Of a stretch of 43,222 nucleotides of DNA, positions 21,983-30,264 are shown piece after piece; the stretch's first letter is position 1, and every line of letters begins with the position of its first letter. Source of the stretch: Patescibacteria group bacterium (lineage in GTDB: Bacteria > Patescibacteriota > Microgenomatia > UBA1406 > GWC2-37-13). A model generated the notes under the pieces. The model saw only the letters and a list, made by a program, of their open reading frames with translations, was not told where the DNA came from and did no database searches. The stretch spans positions 1-43,222 of the forward strand of contig JAOAEC010000003.1 in the NCBI GenBank assembly GCA_026416975.1, in the 5' to 3' direction. The position numbers and the translations under genes were made by a program.

Positions 21983-23251
21983 TTAATAGATAAATTTTAC
22001 AACCTCTTTTCCCAATTTAACCGCATAATTTGTTCCTCGATCATAAGGATAAGTCATCTCTAAATTAGCAAGGTAAAAATTTTTTGCCGGTGTAAAAAAA
22101 TTTGGTTTGTTTTTAATAAATTCTTTATTAAAAATTGGTTGAGCAAAATGAGTTTTAAACAAAAAACAATCGGTTATTGATGAACAATAATGAGGATTAA
22201 TAGCTTTTAGATAAGGAAGAATAAAATCAATTAACTCTTCTTTAGTCATTTTTAATATTGGATCGCTGTCTTCTAAATACCAACCCAAATAAACAATCTC
22301 TTTTCCCCCATAATGCTTTTTGTTAATAAAGTTAGTATGTTGAACTATAACCATCATGGGAATTTTTTCAGTTGATACATTAAGCCAATAAGTTTTATCC
22401 AAAAGAGGTTGTTTTGACTCAATAATTAATGTTATGGCTGATAAATACTCAATTTTGCGGAGATTTTGCGTAAATTCTGCGGAAAATATTTTTTCTGATA
22501 TCTGGCTTAAAAGCGGTGAAGGTAAGGTAGAGACAACTATATTAAATAATTGGTTATTAATAAGATATTTTTCTCCCCTTTTTTCAATTTTTATCACAGG
22601 TTGGTTTTTTAATATCTTAACTGATAAAAACCCTAATTTTTCTTCTAAATAATTAATAAAATTCTGAAAACCGCCAGTTAAATAACCCAACTTTTTGGTT
22701 CTTTTTTTTATTCGCGCCCAGATAAAGCTGGCTAAAATATTTTCCGCATATTTTCCGAATTTTTTCCGAAAAAGTTGTTCAAACAAGCTATTAAAACTTT
22801 TTTCTCCCATGGTTTTTAACAAAAAATTAATGGCGGTTTGTTTTTCGTATAAAGATAGGGGGGGCGAGATTTTTAAAAAAGCCAAAACCAAACCGGCGCG
22901 CAATCTATCAAAAAAAGAAAGTAAAGGAAAGTTTATTAATTGCCAAGGAGTATCTAAAGGATAAATTTTAGGTTTGTGGTTTAAGTATAAAGAAGCGGTT
23001 TCCGGAGTTTTAAAAAAAAGACCTTTAAAACCAATCTCATTAATAAAATCAATGATCTCCTTATCATTAGCAAACAAATGATGATAGGTTCTCTCTAAAA
23101 ACCACTGCCAATCTTTGTTTTTAAAACCACCAGCTAAACCACCCAACTTCTTTTCTTTTTCAAAAACCGTCACTAAAAAATTTTTTTTTGCCAGGTAATA
23201 GGCGGTTGTCAGTCCAGTTAAGCCGCCACCTAAAATTGCCGCTTTTTTCAT
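21983..23251 (-). CDS. FAD-dependent oxidoreductase, protoporphyrinogen oxidase/amine oxidase-like
   Basis: A 422-residue protein starting MKKAAILGGGLTGLTTAYYLAKK, a Rossmann FAD-binding GxGxxG, followed by VFEKEKKLGGLAGGF. The YHHLFANDKEI segment and the C-terminal NFYLANLEMTYPYDRGTNYAVKLGKEV (second FAD contact, DRG) fit the flavin amine oxidase/UDP-galactopyranose mutase-like group found in glycan clusters. The true substrate is unknown; there is no heme pathway in view. The TATAAT (23265-23260) ends 8 nt before the ATG, so a leaderless mRNA is expected. Confidence 0.8.
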   Translation of the reverse strand: MKKAAILGGGLTGLTTAYYLAKKNFLVTVFEKEKKLGGLAGGFKNKDWQWFLERTYHHLFANDKEIIDFINEIGFKGLFFKTPETASLYLNHKPKIYPLDTPWQLINFPLLSFFDRLRAGLVLAFLKISPPLSLYEKQTAINFLLKTMGEKSFNSLFEQLFRKKFGKYAENILASFIWARIKKRTKKLGYLTGGFQNFINYLEEKLGFLSVKILKNQPVIKIEKRGEKYLINNQLFNIVVSTLPSPLLSQISEKIFSAEFTQNLRKIEYLSAITLIIESKQPLLDKTYWLNVSTEKIPMMVIVQHTNFINKKHYGGKEIVYLGWYLEDSDPILKMTKEELIDFILPYLKAINPHYCSSITDCFLFKTHFAQPIFNKEFIKNKPNFFTPAKNFYLANLEMTYPYDRGTNYAVKLGKEVVKFIY

Positions 23252-23354
23252 AGGTTATTATTATACTCATTATACTTAGGTTTAAAAGTCTCTTCACTTA
23301 AATTAGATGTTTTAAGGTGGGCAAAGTCAAGTTGGTTGGAGATATAATCTTTTT

Positions 23355-24344
23355 TTACGAGGTTTTGGAAGAAATCACCGCTATCTCCATTAAAACTGTT
23401 TCCAGAAAAATCGCTGTTGGCACCGCTAAAAGCACTCCTAAAACACCCGCAATTTTGCCGCCAATAATTAAGGCCATCATGGTGATAATTGGATTTAAAC
23501 CAACCGCTTTTTTCATCACTAAAGGAACAAGAAAATTATTTTCTACTTGTTGAACAATAAAATATAGGGCCAAATTGGCAACTCCTAAAAAAGAAGAAGA
23601 AGAAAGGCCAATTAATATTGCTGGCACTGCCGAAATCGTTGGTCCTAAATTTGGTATCACCTCAAACAATCCCGCTAAAACCGCTAAGGCTAAAGAATAA
23701 GGCATTCCAATCGCCTGTAAACCAATATAGGTCATTAATCCCACTAAAAACATTAAGGTTAACTCGCCCCAAAGCCAATGACTTAATCTTTTTTCTACCT
23801 TTTCAAAAATTCCAGCGATATCCTTTGATTTTTTTTGGCTAAAAAATTTTAATAAGGTTTTTTCAATTAAATCTTCTTCAACTGTAAAATAATAACTAAA
23901 AAAAATGGTTGAGATTAAAAAAACAGCGTTAGAAAAAATTCCTTTGATTAGGTCAAAAATTTTGTTAGTCAGGTTGGGAAGACTTTGAAAAAAAGAGTTA
24001 AGATCTAAAAATGACCCTTTGTTTAAAAAAACGCTTTCTGCTAATAATGGTAGCTGTCTAAAAAGAAGGGTGGTTTCTTTTATTAATGGCGGCAAAGAAA
24101 AAAAGATCAGACTAAAAAAAACTCCTAAAAAAATCAAAATTGCTATTAAGGCTGAAAGATAACGAGAAATCTTTATTTTTTCAAAAAAATTAACAAAAGG
24201 TTTAAGGGCACTCATAATAATAAAGGCGATAAACAAAGAAAAGATAAGGTCTTTTATTAACCATAAAAATTTCAAAAAAACAAAAAAGAGAAGAGTAAAG
24301 ATTATTGTTCGATGAGAAATCTCAAATTTATAAGTTTTTTCCAT
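23355..24344 (-). CDS. AI-2E family transporter (UPF0118 permease)
   Basis: The 329-residue membrane protein has about seven to eight helices: a paired N-terminal set, a long amphipathic middle with FEKVEKRLSHWLWGEL, and the conserved GLFEVIPNLGPTISAVPAILIGL and NNFLVPLVMKKAVGLNPIITMMALIIGGKIAGVLGVLLAVP segments that define the family. Members act as exporters or ion-coupled transporters; the AI-2 name does not prove a quorum role. TATACT (24357-24352) lies 7 nt before ATG 24344. Confidence 0.9.
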   Translation of the reverse strand: MEKTYKFEISHRTIIFTLLFFVFLKFLWLIKDLIFSLFIAFIIMSALKPFVNFFEKIKISRYLSALIAILIFLGVFFSLIFFSLPPLIKETTLLFRQLPLLAESVFLNKGSFLDLNSFFQSLPNLTNKIFDLIKGIFSNAVFLISTIFFSYYFTVEEDLIEKTLLKFFSQKKSKDIAGIFEKVEKRLSHWLWGELTLMFLVGLMTYIGLQAIGMPYSLALAVLAGLFEVIPNLGPTISAVPAILIGLSSSSFLGVANLALYFIVQQVENNFLVPLVMKKAVGLNPIITMMALIIGGKIAGVLGVLLAVPTAIFLETVLMEIAVISSKTS

Positions 24345-24510
24345 TAGTAAAAGTATATACTCATGATCGTTTAATTTTCAACCTAATATTTACTTTTTTA
24401 TCTCTTTATTATTTCAACTACCTAATAATAGCAACCCACAAAGTTAATTTGGTATTAAAAATCAAGGGGACAAAGTCACAACGCTCGAGGGATCAAAGAT
24501 GAAGGATTTT

Positions 24511-25200
24511 TTAATGTCTTCGGGCCAGAGTAAAGGCAAAAACCTTGTTGGCGCCGGTTTTTTTTAAAACCCGAGCTGCTTCTTTAAGAGTGGCGCCAGT
24601 AGTGGCCACATCGTCTACTAAAATAATTTTTTTATTAATTAATGTTTTTTTATTAATTACCTCAAAAGCACCTCTAATATTAAAAGCTCTTTTTTTTCTT
24701 TCTTTAATCTGTGCCTGAGGAAAACCTTCCTTTTTTCTTAAAAGAAATTGAGCTTTGGGAAAATCTAAAAACTCTCTTAAAAAATCGGTTATTACCTCAG
24801 CCTGATTAAAACCTCGTTTTTTTTCTCGCAATAACGAGAGGGGAATTGGTTGAAAAAAAAACTCGGTTGCTAGTTTTTTATAAAAAGAGATCTTGTTCAA
24901 TCTTTCTGGTTTAATTATAATTTTAAACTCATTCCAAACAACCAAAGCTCTCTTATATTTAAAGCTTTTGATAATTTTTTTTAAAAAATCATTATAGTAA
25001 AAAACAGAAATTAAACCATCAAGACAGTCTTTTTTAAAACATAAAACATGAGTTAAACCAAAAGGACTTGGTTGGCCACAATAAAGACAACTGTCTTTTT
25101 GTATGTAAATTAATTTTTTTTCACATTTTGGGCAGATATAACAACCCAAAAACCCGCAACCTAAACAAAATTTTGGCAAAAACAAATCAGCTAAAGACAT
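24511..25200 (-). CDS. comF: ComF family phosphoribosyltransferase-like protein
   Basis: A 229-residue protein with an N-terminal zinc finger (CLGC, CPKC, CLYCG) and a phosphoribosyltransferase domain ending in KIILVDDVATTGATLKEAARVLKKTGA, the PRPP-binding loop. ComF is needed for natural DNA uptake in several bacteria. It may act with DprA/RecA or a helicase inside the cell. No other com gene is in view, but CPR genomes typically carry a competence set elsewhere. A -10 TATAAT lies 14 nt before ATG 25200. Confidence 0.87.
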   Translation of the reverse strand: MSLADLFLPKFCLGCGFLGCYICPKCEKKLIYIQKDSCLYCGQPSPFGLTHVLCFKKDCLDGLISVFYYNDFLKKIIKSFKYKRALVVWNEFKIIIKPERLNKISFYKKLATEFFFQPIPLSLLREKKRGFNQAEVITDFLREFLDFPKAQFLLRKKEGFPQAQIKERKKRAFNIRGAFEVINKKTLINKKIILVDDVATTGATLKEAARVLKKTGANKVFAFTLARRH

Positions 25201-25344
25201 TTTATTGATTAATTATTATAAAAACAATAATAGCGAAAATTGTTCACAAAAAAAATGAAAAAAATACCTTTTTCTTTTTTTTAAAATTTTTTTAAGGCTA
25301 ACTTCTTTTATTGATATATTTTTTATATATTTTGACCTCTTGAA

Positions 25345-25392
25345 TGAATACCATTAGTGTTATAAATTTTAAAAGGACACAAAATATAGTAA
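25345..25392 (+). promoter_or_regulatory. Candidate pair of NrdR boxes before nrdR
   Basis: ACACAAAATATAGTAA at 25377-25392 fits the NrdR box consensus (ACACwATATATwGTGT) in its left half and core. A weaker match at 25345-25360 ends TTAGTGT. Their matching ends are 32 nt apart, three helical turns, as in known NrdR box pairs. Both lie within 65 nt of the nrdR start. Autoregulation is the expected role. Confidence 0.4.
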
Positions 25393-25407
25393 ATTTATTA
25401 TTTTTAA

Positions 25408-25851
25408 ATGAAGTGTTTTTTTTGTCAAAATCCCGAAACCGAGGTAATAGAAACAAGAGTTTTTGATGATGGAACAACAATAAGAAGAAGAAGACGGTGT
25501 ATAAAATGCGATCGAAGATTTACCACTTATGAAAGAGTAGAGGAGTTGCCGATTTTGGTGATAAAAAGAGATGGTCGAAGAGAAAGATTTGACCGAGAAA
25601 AGTTAAAAAAAGGAGTAATTAAAGCTTGTGAAAAAACCGCTGTTTCTTTAAATCAGATTGAGGAGATTATTAATAAAATTGAGGAAGAGATTAAACAACA
25701 ACCTAATAGTGAAATAGAAAGTAAAGAAATTGGTAATTGGGTGGCTAAAGAGTTAAAAAAGATTGATAAGATAGCTTATATTCGCTTTGCCTCGGTTTTT
25801 CGTCGGTTTATTGATTTAGAAGATTTTAAAAAGGAAATTAAAAAGTTATAA
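25408..25851 (+). CDS. nrdR: Transcriptional repressor NrdR
   Basis: A 147-residue protein: zinc ribbon MKCFFCQNPETEVIETRVFDDG with C3, C6, C31 and C34, the RRRRRCIKCDRRFTTYERVE linker, and an ATP-cone domain (VIKRDGRRERFDREKLKKGVIKACEKTAVS). It senses ATP/dATP and represses ribonucleotide reductase genes. Here it precedes nrdJ by 14 nt, so it probably controls its own operon through the boxes upstream. Normal family length. Confidence 0.95.
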   Translation: MKCFFCQNPETEVIETRVFDDGTTIRRRRRCIKCDRRFTTYERVEELPILVIKRDGRRERFDREKLKKGVIKACEKTAVSLNQIEEIINKIEEEIKQQPNSEIESKEIGNWVAKELKKIDKIAYIRFASVFRRFIDLEDFKKEIKKL

Positions 25852-25865
25852 TCTAAAAGCTTTTT

Positions 25866-28244
25866 ATGAAATTAATCGGCGTTTCCGAAAAGGTTTTCTT
25901 GGATCGTTATGCCTTAAAAGATAAAAAAGGTAATTCTGTTGAAAAAACACCCGAGGAAATGTGGAAACGAGTGGCTAAAGCTGTTGCTCAGGTAGAAAAA
26001 AATGAAAAAAAACAAAAACAATGGGAAAAAGAATTTTTTTGGGCAATGAAGAATTTTAAATATATTCCTGGGGGCAGAATTTTAGCCGGTGCTGGCTCCG
26101 GTTTTGCGGTTACTTATTATAATTGTTTTGTTATTCCTTCACCTAAAGATTCCCGGGATGGAATTTTGGAAACCTTAAAACAAATGGTTGAGATAATGGC
26201 TCACGGTGGCGGAGTAGGAATTAATCTTTCTTCTCTTCGACCCCGAGGAGCGCGGGTTAAAAAGGTTAATGGTTTTTCCTCAGGTCCGGTTAACTGGGCG
26301 GAGCTTTTCTCAACCGCCACTAAAGATATTATTCAACAAGGTGGTAGTCGTCGCGGCGCCTTAATGTTAATGTTGTGGGATTGGCATCCAGACATTGAAG
26401 AATTTATTACTGTCAAACAAGACCTAAAAAGAATCAATGGTGCCAATCTTTCCCTTTGTGTTTCTGATAAATTTATGAAAGCAGTTGAAGAAGATGCTGA
26501 TTGGCCACTGGTTTTTCCTGATTTAGATAATCCTGACTATGACAAAATTTGGGATGGTGATTTAGAAGAGTGGCTTAAAAAAGGAAAAAAAGTTAAAGTT
26601 TACAAAACCGTTAAAGCAAGAAGGATTTGGGATTTAATTGCCCAGGCTGCCTGGAAATCAGCTGAGCCAGGCGTGGTTTTTATGGAGCGATATAATAAAC
26701 TTTACAATAACTGGTACTGGAACAGAATCAACTGTGTTAACCCGTGTGGAGAAGAGGGATTACCCCCATGGGGTGTTTGTAATTTAGGCTCAATTAATCT
26801 TTCGGCTTTAGTCAAAGGTGATGGAGTGGAAAGAAAAGGAAGATTTGATTTTAAAACCTTAAAAAAACTGGTGGCAGTAGCAGTCAGATTTCAAGACAAT
26901 GTTGTTGATATGGATCCTTATGTTTTTGAAGGAATAAGAAAAACCCAACTTGAAGGAGAAAGACGAATTGGAGTAGGAACTATGGGTTTGGGAGACGCTT
27001 TAATCAAACTTCACTTAAGATATGGTTCTAAAGAATCATTAAAATTTATTGATAAGGTTTATCGAATTATTCGAGATGTTGCTTATGAAACCTCCGCATT
27101 AATGGCTAAAGAAAAAGGCGCTTTTCCAAAATTTGATAAAAAATTATTTTTACAGGGAGAGTTTATCAAACAACTTCCTCAAAATATTAAAAAATTAATT
27201 GAAAAAAATGGAATTAGAAACTCTCTTCTTTTAATGCAAGCGCCCACAGGCTCAACCTCTTTAATGACCAACACTACCTCTGGAATTGAACCGGTTTTTG
27301 AGTTTGAATTTATAAGAAAAGATCGTTTGGGCACCCATATTATCCGTCACCATTTATATGAAAAATGGTACCAAAAAAATGAAAAAGGGCTTAAAGAAGG
27401 AAAAATTAAAAAACCAGAATGGTTTGTTAGTAGTAATGAATTAACACCAGAAGATCATGTTAGAGTTCAGGCAGCAATCCAAAAATATGTTGATGCCTCA
27501 ATCTCAAAAACCGTTAACGCGCCTAAAAATCATACCGTTGAAGATGTAAAAAAACTTTATACTTTGGCTTATAAATTAGGTTGCAAAGGAATCACTTATT
27601 TTCGCGATGGCTCAAGAGAAGGGGTGTTAGAAAGAAAAGAAGAAAAAAAAGAAGAACCCAAAACAACCTCTCAATTGCCATCATATATTATTAAACCTCG
27701 ACCTTTGGTGGTTCATGGTTCAACCTATAGAATTGAAACACCAGTAGGCGTGGCTTTTATCACTATTAACACCAATGGCGGTAATCCGCCAGAACCGCTT
27801 GAGGTTTTTATTAGTGTAGGAAAAGCAGGAACCGATGTTTATGCTATGGCCGAAGGTTTAGGAAGAATGATCTCATTAGCACTGAGGTTTTCTTCTCATC
27901 TTTCACCCACTGTAAGAATTAAAGAAATTATTGAGCAACTAAAAGGAATTGGTGGCGCCCGAACCTTGGGTTTTGGCAAAGAAAGAGTCCGTAGTCTTCC
28001 TGATGCGGTGGCTAAAGTTTTGGCAATGCACTATCATCTTAATAGCGAGTTAAAAAACTTTTTAGAAAATGATAAAAAAAACAGTCAGCCGTCTTTAATC
28101 CAACAATCAACCCAGGCTTCTCTTATTGGAGAAGAGGGAAAAAATAATTCCTTTTTTGATATTTGTCCTGCTTGTGGTGAAGCCTCTTTGGTTCATGAGG
28201 AAGGATGTAAAAAATGTTATGGTTGTGGATATTCAGAGTGTTAA
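25866..28244 (+). CDS. nrdJ: Adenosylcobalamin-dependent ribonucleotide reductase (class II)
   Basis: A 792-residue protein. NCFVIPSPKDSRDGILETLKQMVEIMAHGGGVGINLSSLRPRGA is the class II N-terminal catalytic region, NPCGEEGLPPWGVCNLGSINL carries the active-site Cys and Glu, and LLMQAPTGSTSLMTNTTSGIEPVF is the family finger region. A TSCPD domain follows (NGGNPPEPLEVFISVGKAG), and the last 30 residues form a zinc ribbon with redox cysteines (CPACG, CKKCYGCGYSEC). There is no N-terminal ATP cone. It reduces ribonucleotides to deoxyribonucleotides without oxygen. The B12 adenosylating enzyme is the next gene. Confidence 0.96.
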   Translation: MKLIGVSEKVFLDRYALKDKKGNSVEKTPEEMWKRVAKAVAQVEKNEKKQKQWEKEFFWAMKNFKYIPGGRILAGAGSGFAVTYYNCFVIPSPKDSRDGILETLKQMVEIMAHGGGVGINLSSLRPRGARVKKVNGFSSGPVNWAELFSTATKDIIQQGGSRRGALMLMLWDWHPDIEEFITVKQDLKRINGANLSLCVSDKFMKAVEEDADWPLVFPDLDNPDYDKIWDGDLEEWLKKGKKVKVYKTVKARRIWDLIAQAAWKSAEPGVVFMERYNKLYNNWYWNRINCVNPCGEEGLPPWGVCNLGSINLSALVKGDGVERKGRFDFKTLKKLVAVAVRFQDNVVDMDPYVFEGIRKTQLEGERRIGVGTMGLGDALIKLHLRYGSKESLKFIDKVYRIIRDVAYETSALMAKEKGAFPKFDKKLFLQGEFIKQLPQNIKKLIEKNGIRNSLLLMQAPTGSTSLMTNTTSGIEPVFEFEFIRKDRLGTHIIRHHLYEKWYQKNEKGLKEGKIKKPEWFVSSNELTPEDHVRVQAAIQKYVDASISKTVNAPKNHTVEDVKKLYTLAYKLGCKGITYFRDGSREGVLERKEEKKEEPKTTSQLPSYIIKPRPLVVHGSTYRIETPVGVAFITINTNGGNPPEPLEVFISVGKAGTDVYAMAEGLGRMISLALRFSSHLSPTVRIKEIIEQLKGIGGARTLGFGKERVRSLPDAVAKVLAMHYHLNSELKNFLENDKKNSQPSLIQQSTQASLIGEEGKNNSFFDICPACGEASLVHEEGCKKCYGCGYSEC

Positions 28245-28280
28245 AATAAATAAATATTTTTAAAATTCCTAAAAACCAAA

Positions 28281-28802
28281 ATGCCAATTTATACTAAAAA
28301 GGGTGACCAGGGAAAAACTTTTGGCAACCAGAGTCAACCGGTTTTAAAATCAGATGATTTAATTGAGGCTTTCGGAAGCGTTGATGAGCTTTCTTCTTTT
28401 ATTGGTTTGGTGGCAACCAAGGTAAAAGAAAATGACTTAAAACTCTTTCTTAACTTAATTCAAAAAGATCTTTATTTCTTAAACGCTTTTCTTTTTAAAA
28501 ATAAGGGTTTTGAAAAAATCTCTAAAAAAAGAGTTAAAATTTTTGAACAAAAAATTGATCAAATTCAGTCAAAAACACCAAAAATCAATCGTTTTATTCT
28601 TCCTTTTGGCACTGAGTTATCTTGTTGGTTTCATGTTTTAAGAATTGTTTGTCGTCGAGTTGAAAGACGGGTGGTTAATTATTTAAACAAAAATAAAAAA
28701 GATGATTTAAATATTATTATTCCTTATCTTAATCGTTTATCCGACCTTTTTTTTGTTCTTGCTCGCTGGTTTAATAATAAAAACAAAGAAATTCTTGTTT
28801 AA
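28281..28802 (+). CDS. Cob(I)alamin adenosyltransferase, PduO type
   Basis: The 173-residue product has the PduO/MMAB features: IYTKKGDQGKTFGNQ as the ATP-binding start, EAFGSVDELSSFIGL, the middle ILPFGTELSCWFHVLRIVCRRVERRVV (RxxCRRxER) and LNRLSDLFFVLARW at the end. It makes adenosylcobalamin from ATP and reduced cobalamin. That is exactly the cofactor of the class II ribonucleotide reductase encoded 36 nt upstream, so the operon couples enzyme and cofactor. No corrinoid synthesis genes are seen, suggesting scavenging of B12-type precursors. Confidence 0.9.
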   Translation: MPIYTKKGDQGKTFGNQSQPVLKSDDLIEAFGSVDELSSFIGLVATKVKENDLKLFLNLIQKDLYFLNAFLFKNKGFEKISKKRVKIFEQKIDQIQSKTPKINRFILPFGTELSCWFHVLRIVCRRVERRVVNYLNKNKKDDLNIIIPYLNRLSDLFFVLARWFNNKNKEILV

Positions 28803-28843
28803 ACCTATTGTTTGATAAAACAATGTTTGATTATAATAAAACT

Positions 28844-29275
28844 ATGGTTAATAACAACAACTATACTCCTCTTAATGTTGATCAATTAAAAAAAAGGTTT
28901 GCCACCACCACTTTTGTGGGAAAACCAAAAGAAGCAGAACCAGTTATGGCCAAACCAGAGATGGCCGAAATTCAAGAGGTGGTGGAAAAAGAAACGCCAC
29001 CAGAAGTAAAACCATATGTTCAAAAAAGAGAAGAAACAATCAAACTCCCTCCTGATTTAAAAAAATTAGGTCTTCAACCAGTAAACACAACCAATTTTCC
29101 CCAGTATCAAAACCTAAAGTTGCCGATTAGCGATGAAAAAATTATTATTGGTCTTCGTGCGCCGGTCTCGTCTTCCCTTCGTTGGTTAGCCACTTTGGCT
29201 GTTTATCTTCTTAAAATGGCCCACATTCAATTAAAAACTATTCATGGCCATATTGTAAGAGTAATTAAAAATTAA
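28844..29275 (+). CDS. Hypothetical protein with disordered N-terminus and hydrophobic C-terminal segment
   Basis: The product is 143 residues from ATG 28844. Residues 20-75 are Pro/Glu/Lys-rich and likely disordered. Then follow LPPDLKKLGLQPVNTTNFPQYQNLKLPIS and a C-terminal amphipathic or membrane-associated helix (SSLRWLATLAVYLLKMAHIQL). The start is set at 28844, not TTG 28808, because TATAAT 28832-28837 lies 6 nt before it. It converges with the VirB2-like gene, overlapping by 4 nt at the stops. Similar proteins seem common in CPR genomes, but no function is known to me. Confidence 0.6.
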   Translation: MVNNNNYTPLNVDQLKKRFATTTFVGKPKEAEPVMAKPEMAEIQEVVEKETPPEVKPYVQKREETIKLPPDLKKLGLQPVNTTNFPQYQNLKLPISDEKIIIGLRAPVSSSLRWLATLAVYLLKMAHIQLKTIHGHIVRVIKN

Positions 29276-29889
29276 GGAGTTGGGGAAGTGTTGCTAAAAC
29301 CGGGAATCTTTAAAACACCATTAGCTAAAAGGTTGATAATAAAAACAGAAAAAACTGTAAAAAGAAGACCAATAATCGCTCCATAAATCACTCTTTTACC
29401 ATAATTAAGTTTTTCTGGCTCGTTTTGCGAGGTAAGAATAAGAAATGAGCCGTAAATAAAATAAAGAAGGGCAATTCCGCCAACAATGGAAAAAATAATA
29501 TCTAATAATTTTTTAACCAAACTGGCAGCCGCTCCTTCATTTTGAAAACTTCCCAGATCGGTTTTAATACAACCAATCATTGTATAGGTTCTTCCTGGTT
29601 TTGGTTGGGGAGGAAGACCGGTTTGGTCATCAATAATTAGTGTTTGGTTTCCTAAAGCGACACTATTATCAGGAAGAGTGGGAAAAATCTCTTCATATAA
29701 ACAAGCAGCGCATTTAGCCCAATCAGAAGGTGGATCATTATTAAGACAATAACCACACTGATCGCAAGTTGCCAGTCTGTCTTGAAATGCAGGAGTTGAG
29801 TCTATAGAAAAAACCCTATTTGGATAGATTAAAACAAAAAAATAAAAAAATATTAAAGATAACGTTAAAAATTTTTTAAAAAACTCCAT
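29272..29889 (-). CDS. VirB2/TrbC-like type IV secretion pilin candidate
   Basis: The product is 205 residues from ATG 29889. A signal peptide (about 1-28, ending RVFSID) precedes a Cys-rich mature N-terminus (CDQCGYCLNN, CAACLYEE). Two hydrophobic helices follow (LLDIIFSIVGGIALLYFIYGSFLIL and VIYGAIIGLLFTVFSVFIINLLANG) separated by a short basic loop, the layout of VirB2-type pilins in CPR genomes. The longer in-frame start at 29967 reads into a repeat tract and is rejected; TATACT (29902-29897) lies 7 nt before 29889. It fits the PrgI/VirB4 genes at 39-42 kb. Confidence 0.65.
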   Translation of the reverse strand: MEFFKKFLTLSLIFFYFFVLIYPNRVFSIDSTPAFQDRLATCDQCGYCLNNDPPSDWAKCAACLYEEIFPTLPDNSVALGNQTLIIDDQTGLPPQPKPGRTYTMIGCIKTDLGSFQNEGAAASLVKKLLDIIFSIVGGIALLYFIYGSFLILTSQNEPEKLNYGKRVIYGAIIGLLFTVFSVFIINLLANGVLKIPGFSNTSPTP

Positions 29890-29929
29890 AATTTTTAGTA
29901 TAACAAAAAACAGAGCATCAAATGTAAAA

Positions 29930-30100
29930 CGTAGAACTTGGAACATAAAACTTAGAACGTAGAACATGAAACATAAAACAAAAAATCTCCCTTCATACTT
30001 AATACTTGATGCTTAATACTAATTTTAAAACTTTAAACAAAATAAATCCGAAATTCTAAATCCTAAATGCTAACTACTAACTACTAGCTCCTTTTTATAA
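29930..30100. repeat. Degenerate short-unit repeat tract, second copy of the type near 10.1 kb
   Basis: GTAGAACTTGGAACATAAAA, TTAGAACGTAGAACATGAAA, ACTTAATACTTGATGCTTAA and CTAACTACTAACTACTAGC follow one another. The units and their order match the tract at 10075-10210. I see no gene in it. Confidence 0.5.
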
Positions 30101-30138
30101 TTTTGCATTTTTCTTTTATCTCCTAACTCATAACTAAT

Positions 30139-30240
30139 ATATCCAACTAACTCGAATTTACTTGCCTTAAAACACCGGAAAGGTGACCGGACGAACTCCC
30201 TTCAGGTGAAGAGAGTTTCAAATCTAAGTATAATGGGTAT
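30139..30240 (+). repeat. Diverged ~100-nt repeat, copy 1 (before the SpoIID-domain gene)
   Basis: It begins ATATCCAACTAACTCGAATT and ends CAAATCTAAGTATAATGGGT. Copy 2 at 31957 has the same ends. Inside are two small hairpins (CACC-GGAAA-GGTG and CTTC-AGGT-GAAG, the latter inside AACTC/GAGTT). The end contains TATAAT, so it may carry the promoter of the gene at 30265. Confidence 0.5.
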
Positions 30241-30264
30241 ATATAATTAAATAATAATTAGCCT

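Noticed and set aside
29890-29967. Longer N-terminus for the VirB2-like protein
   Set aside because: The extension runs through a degenerate repeat tract and puts a second hydrophobic stretch before a proper signal peptide; a -10 element sits between the two starts.
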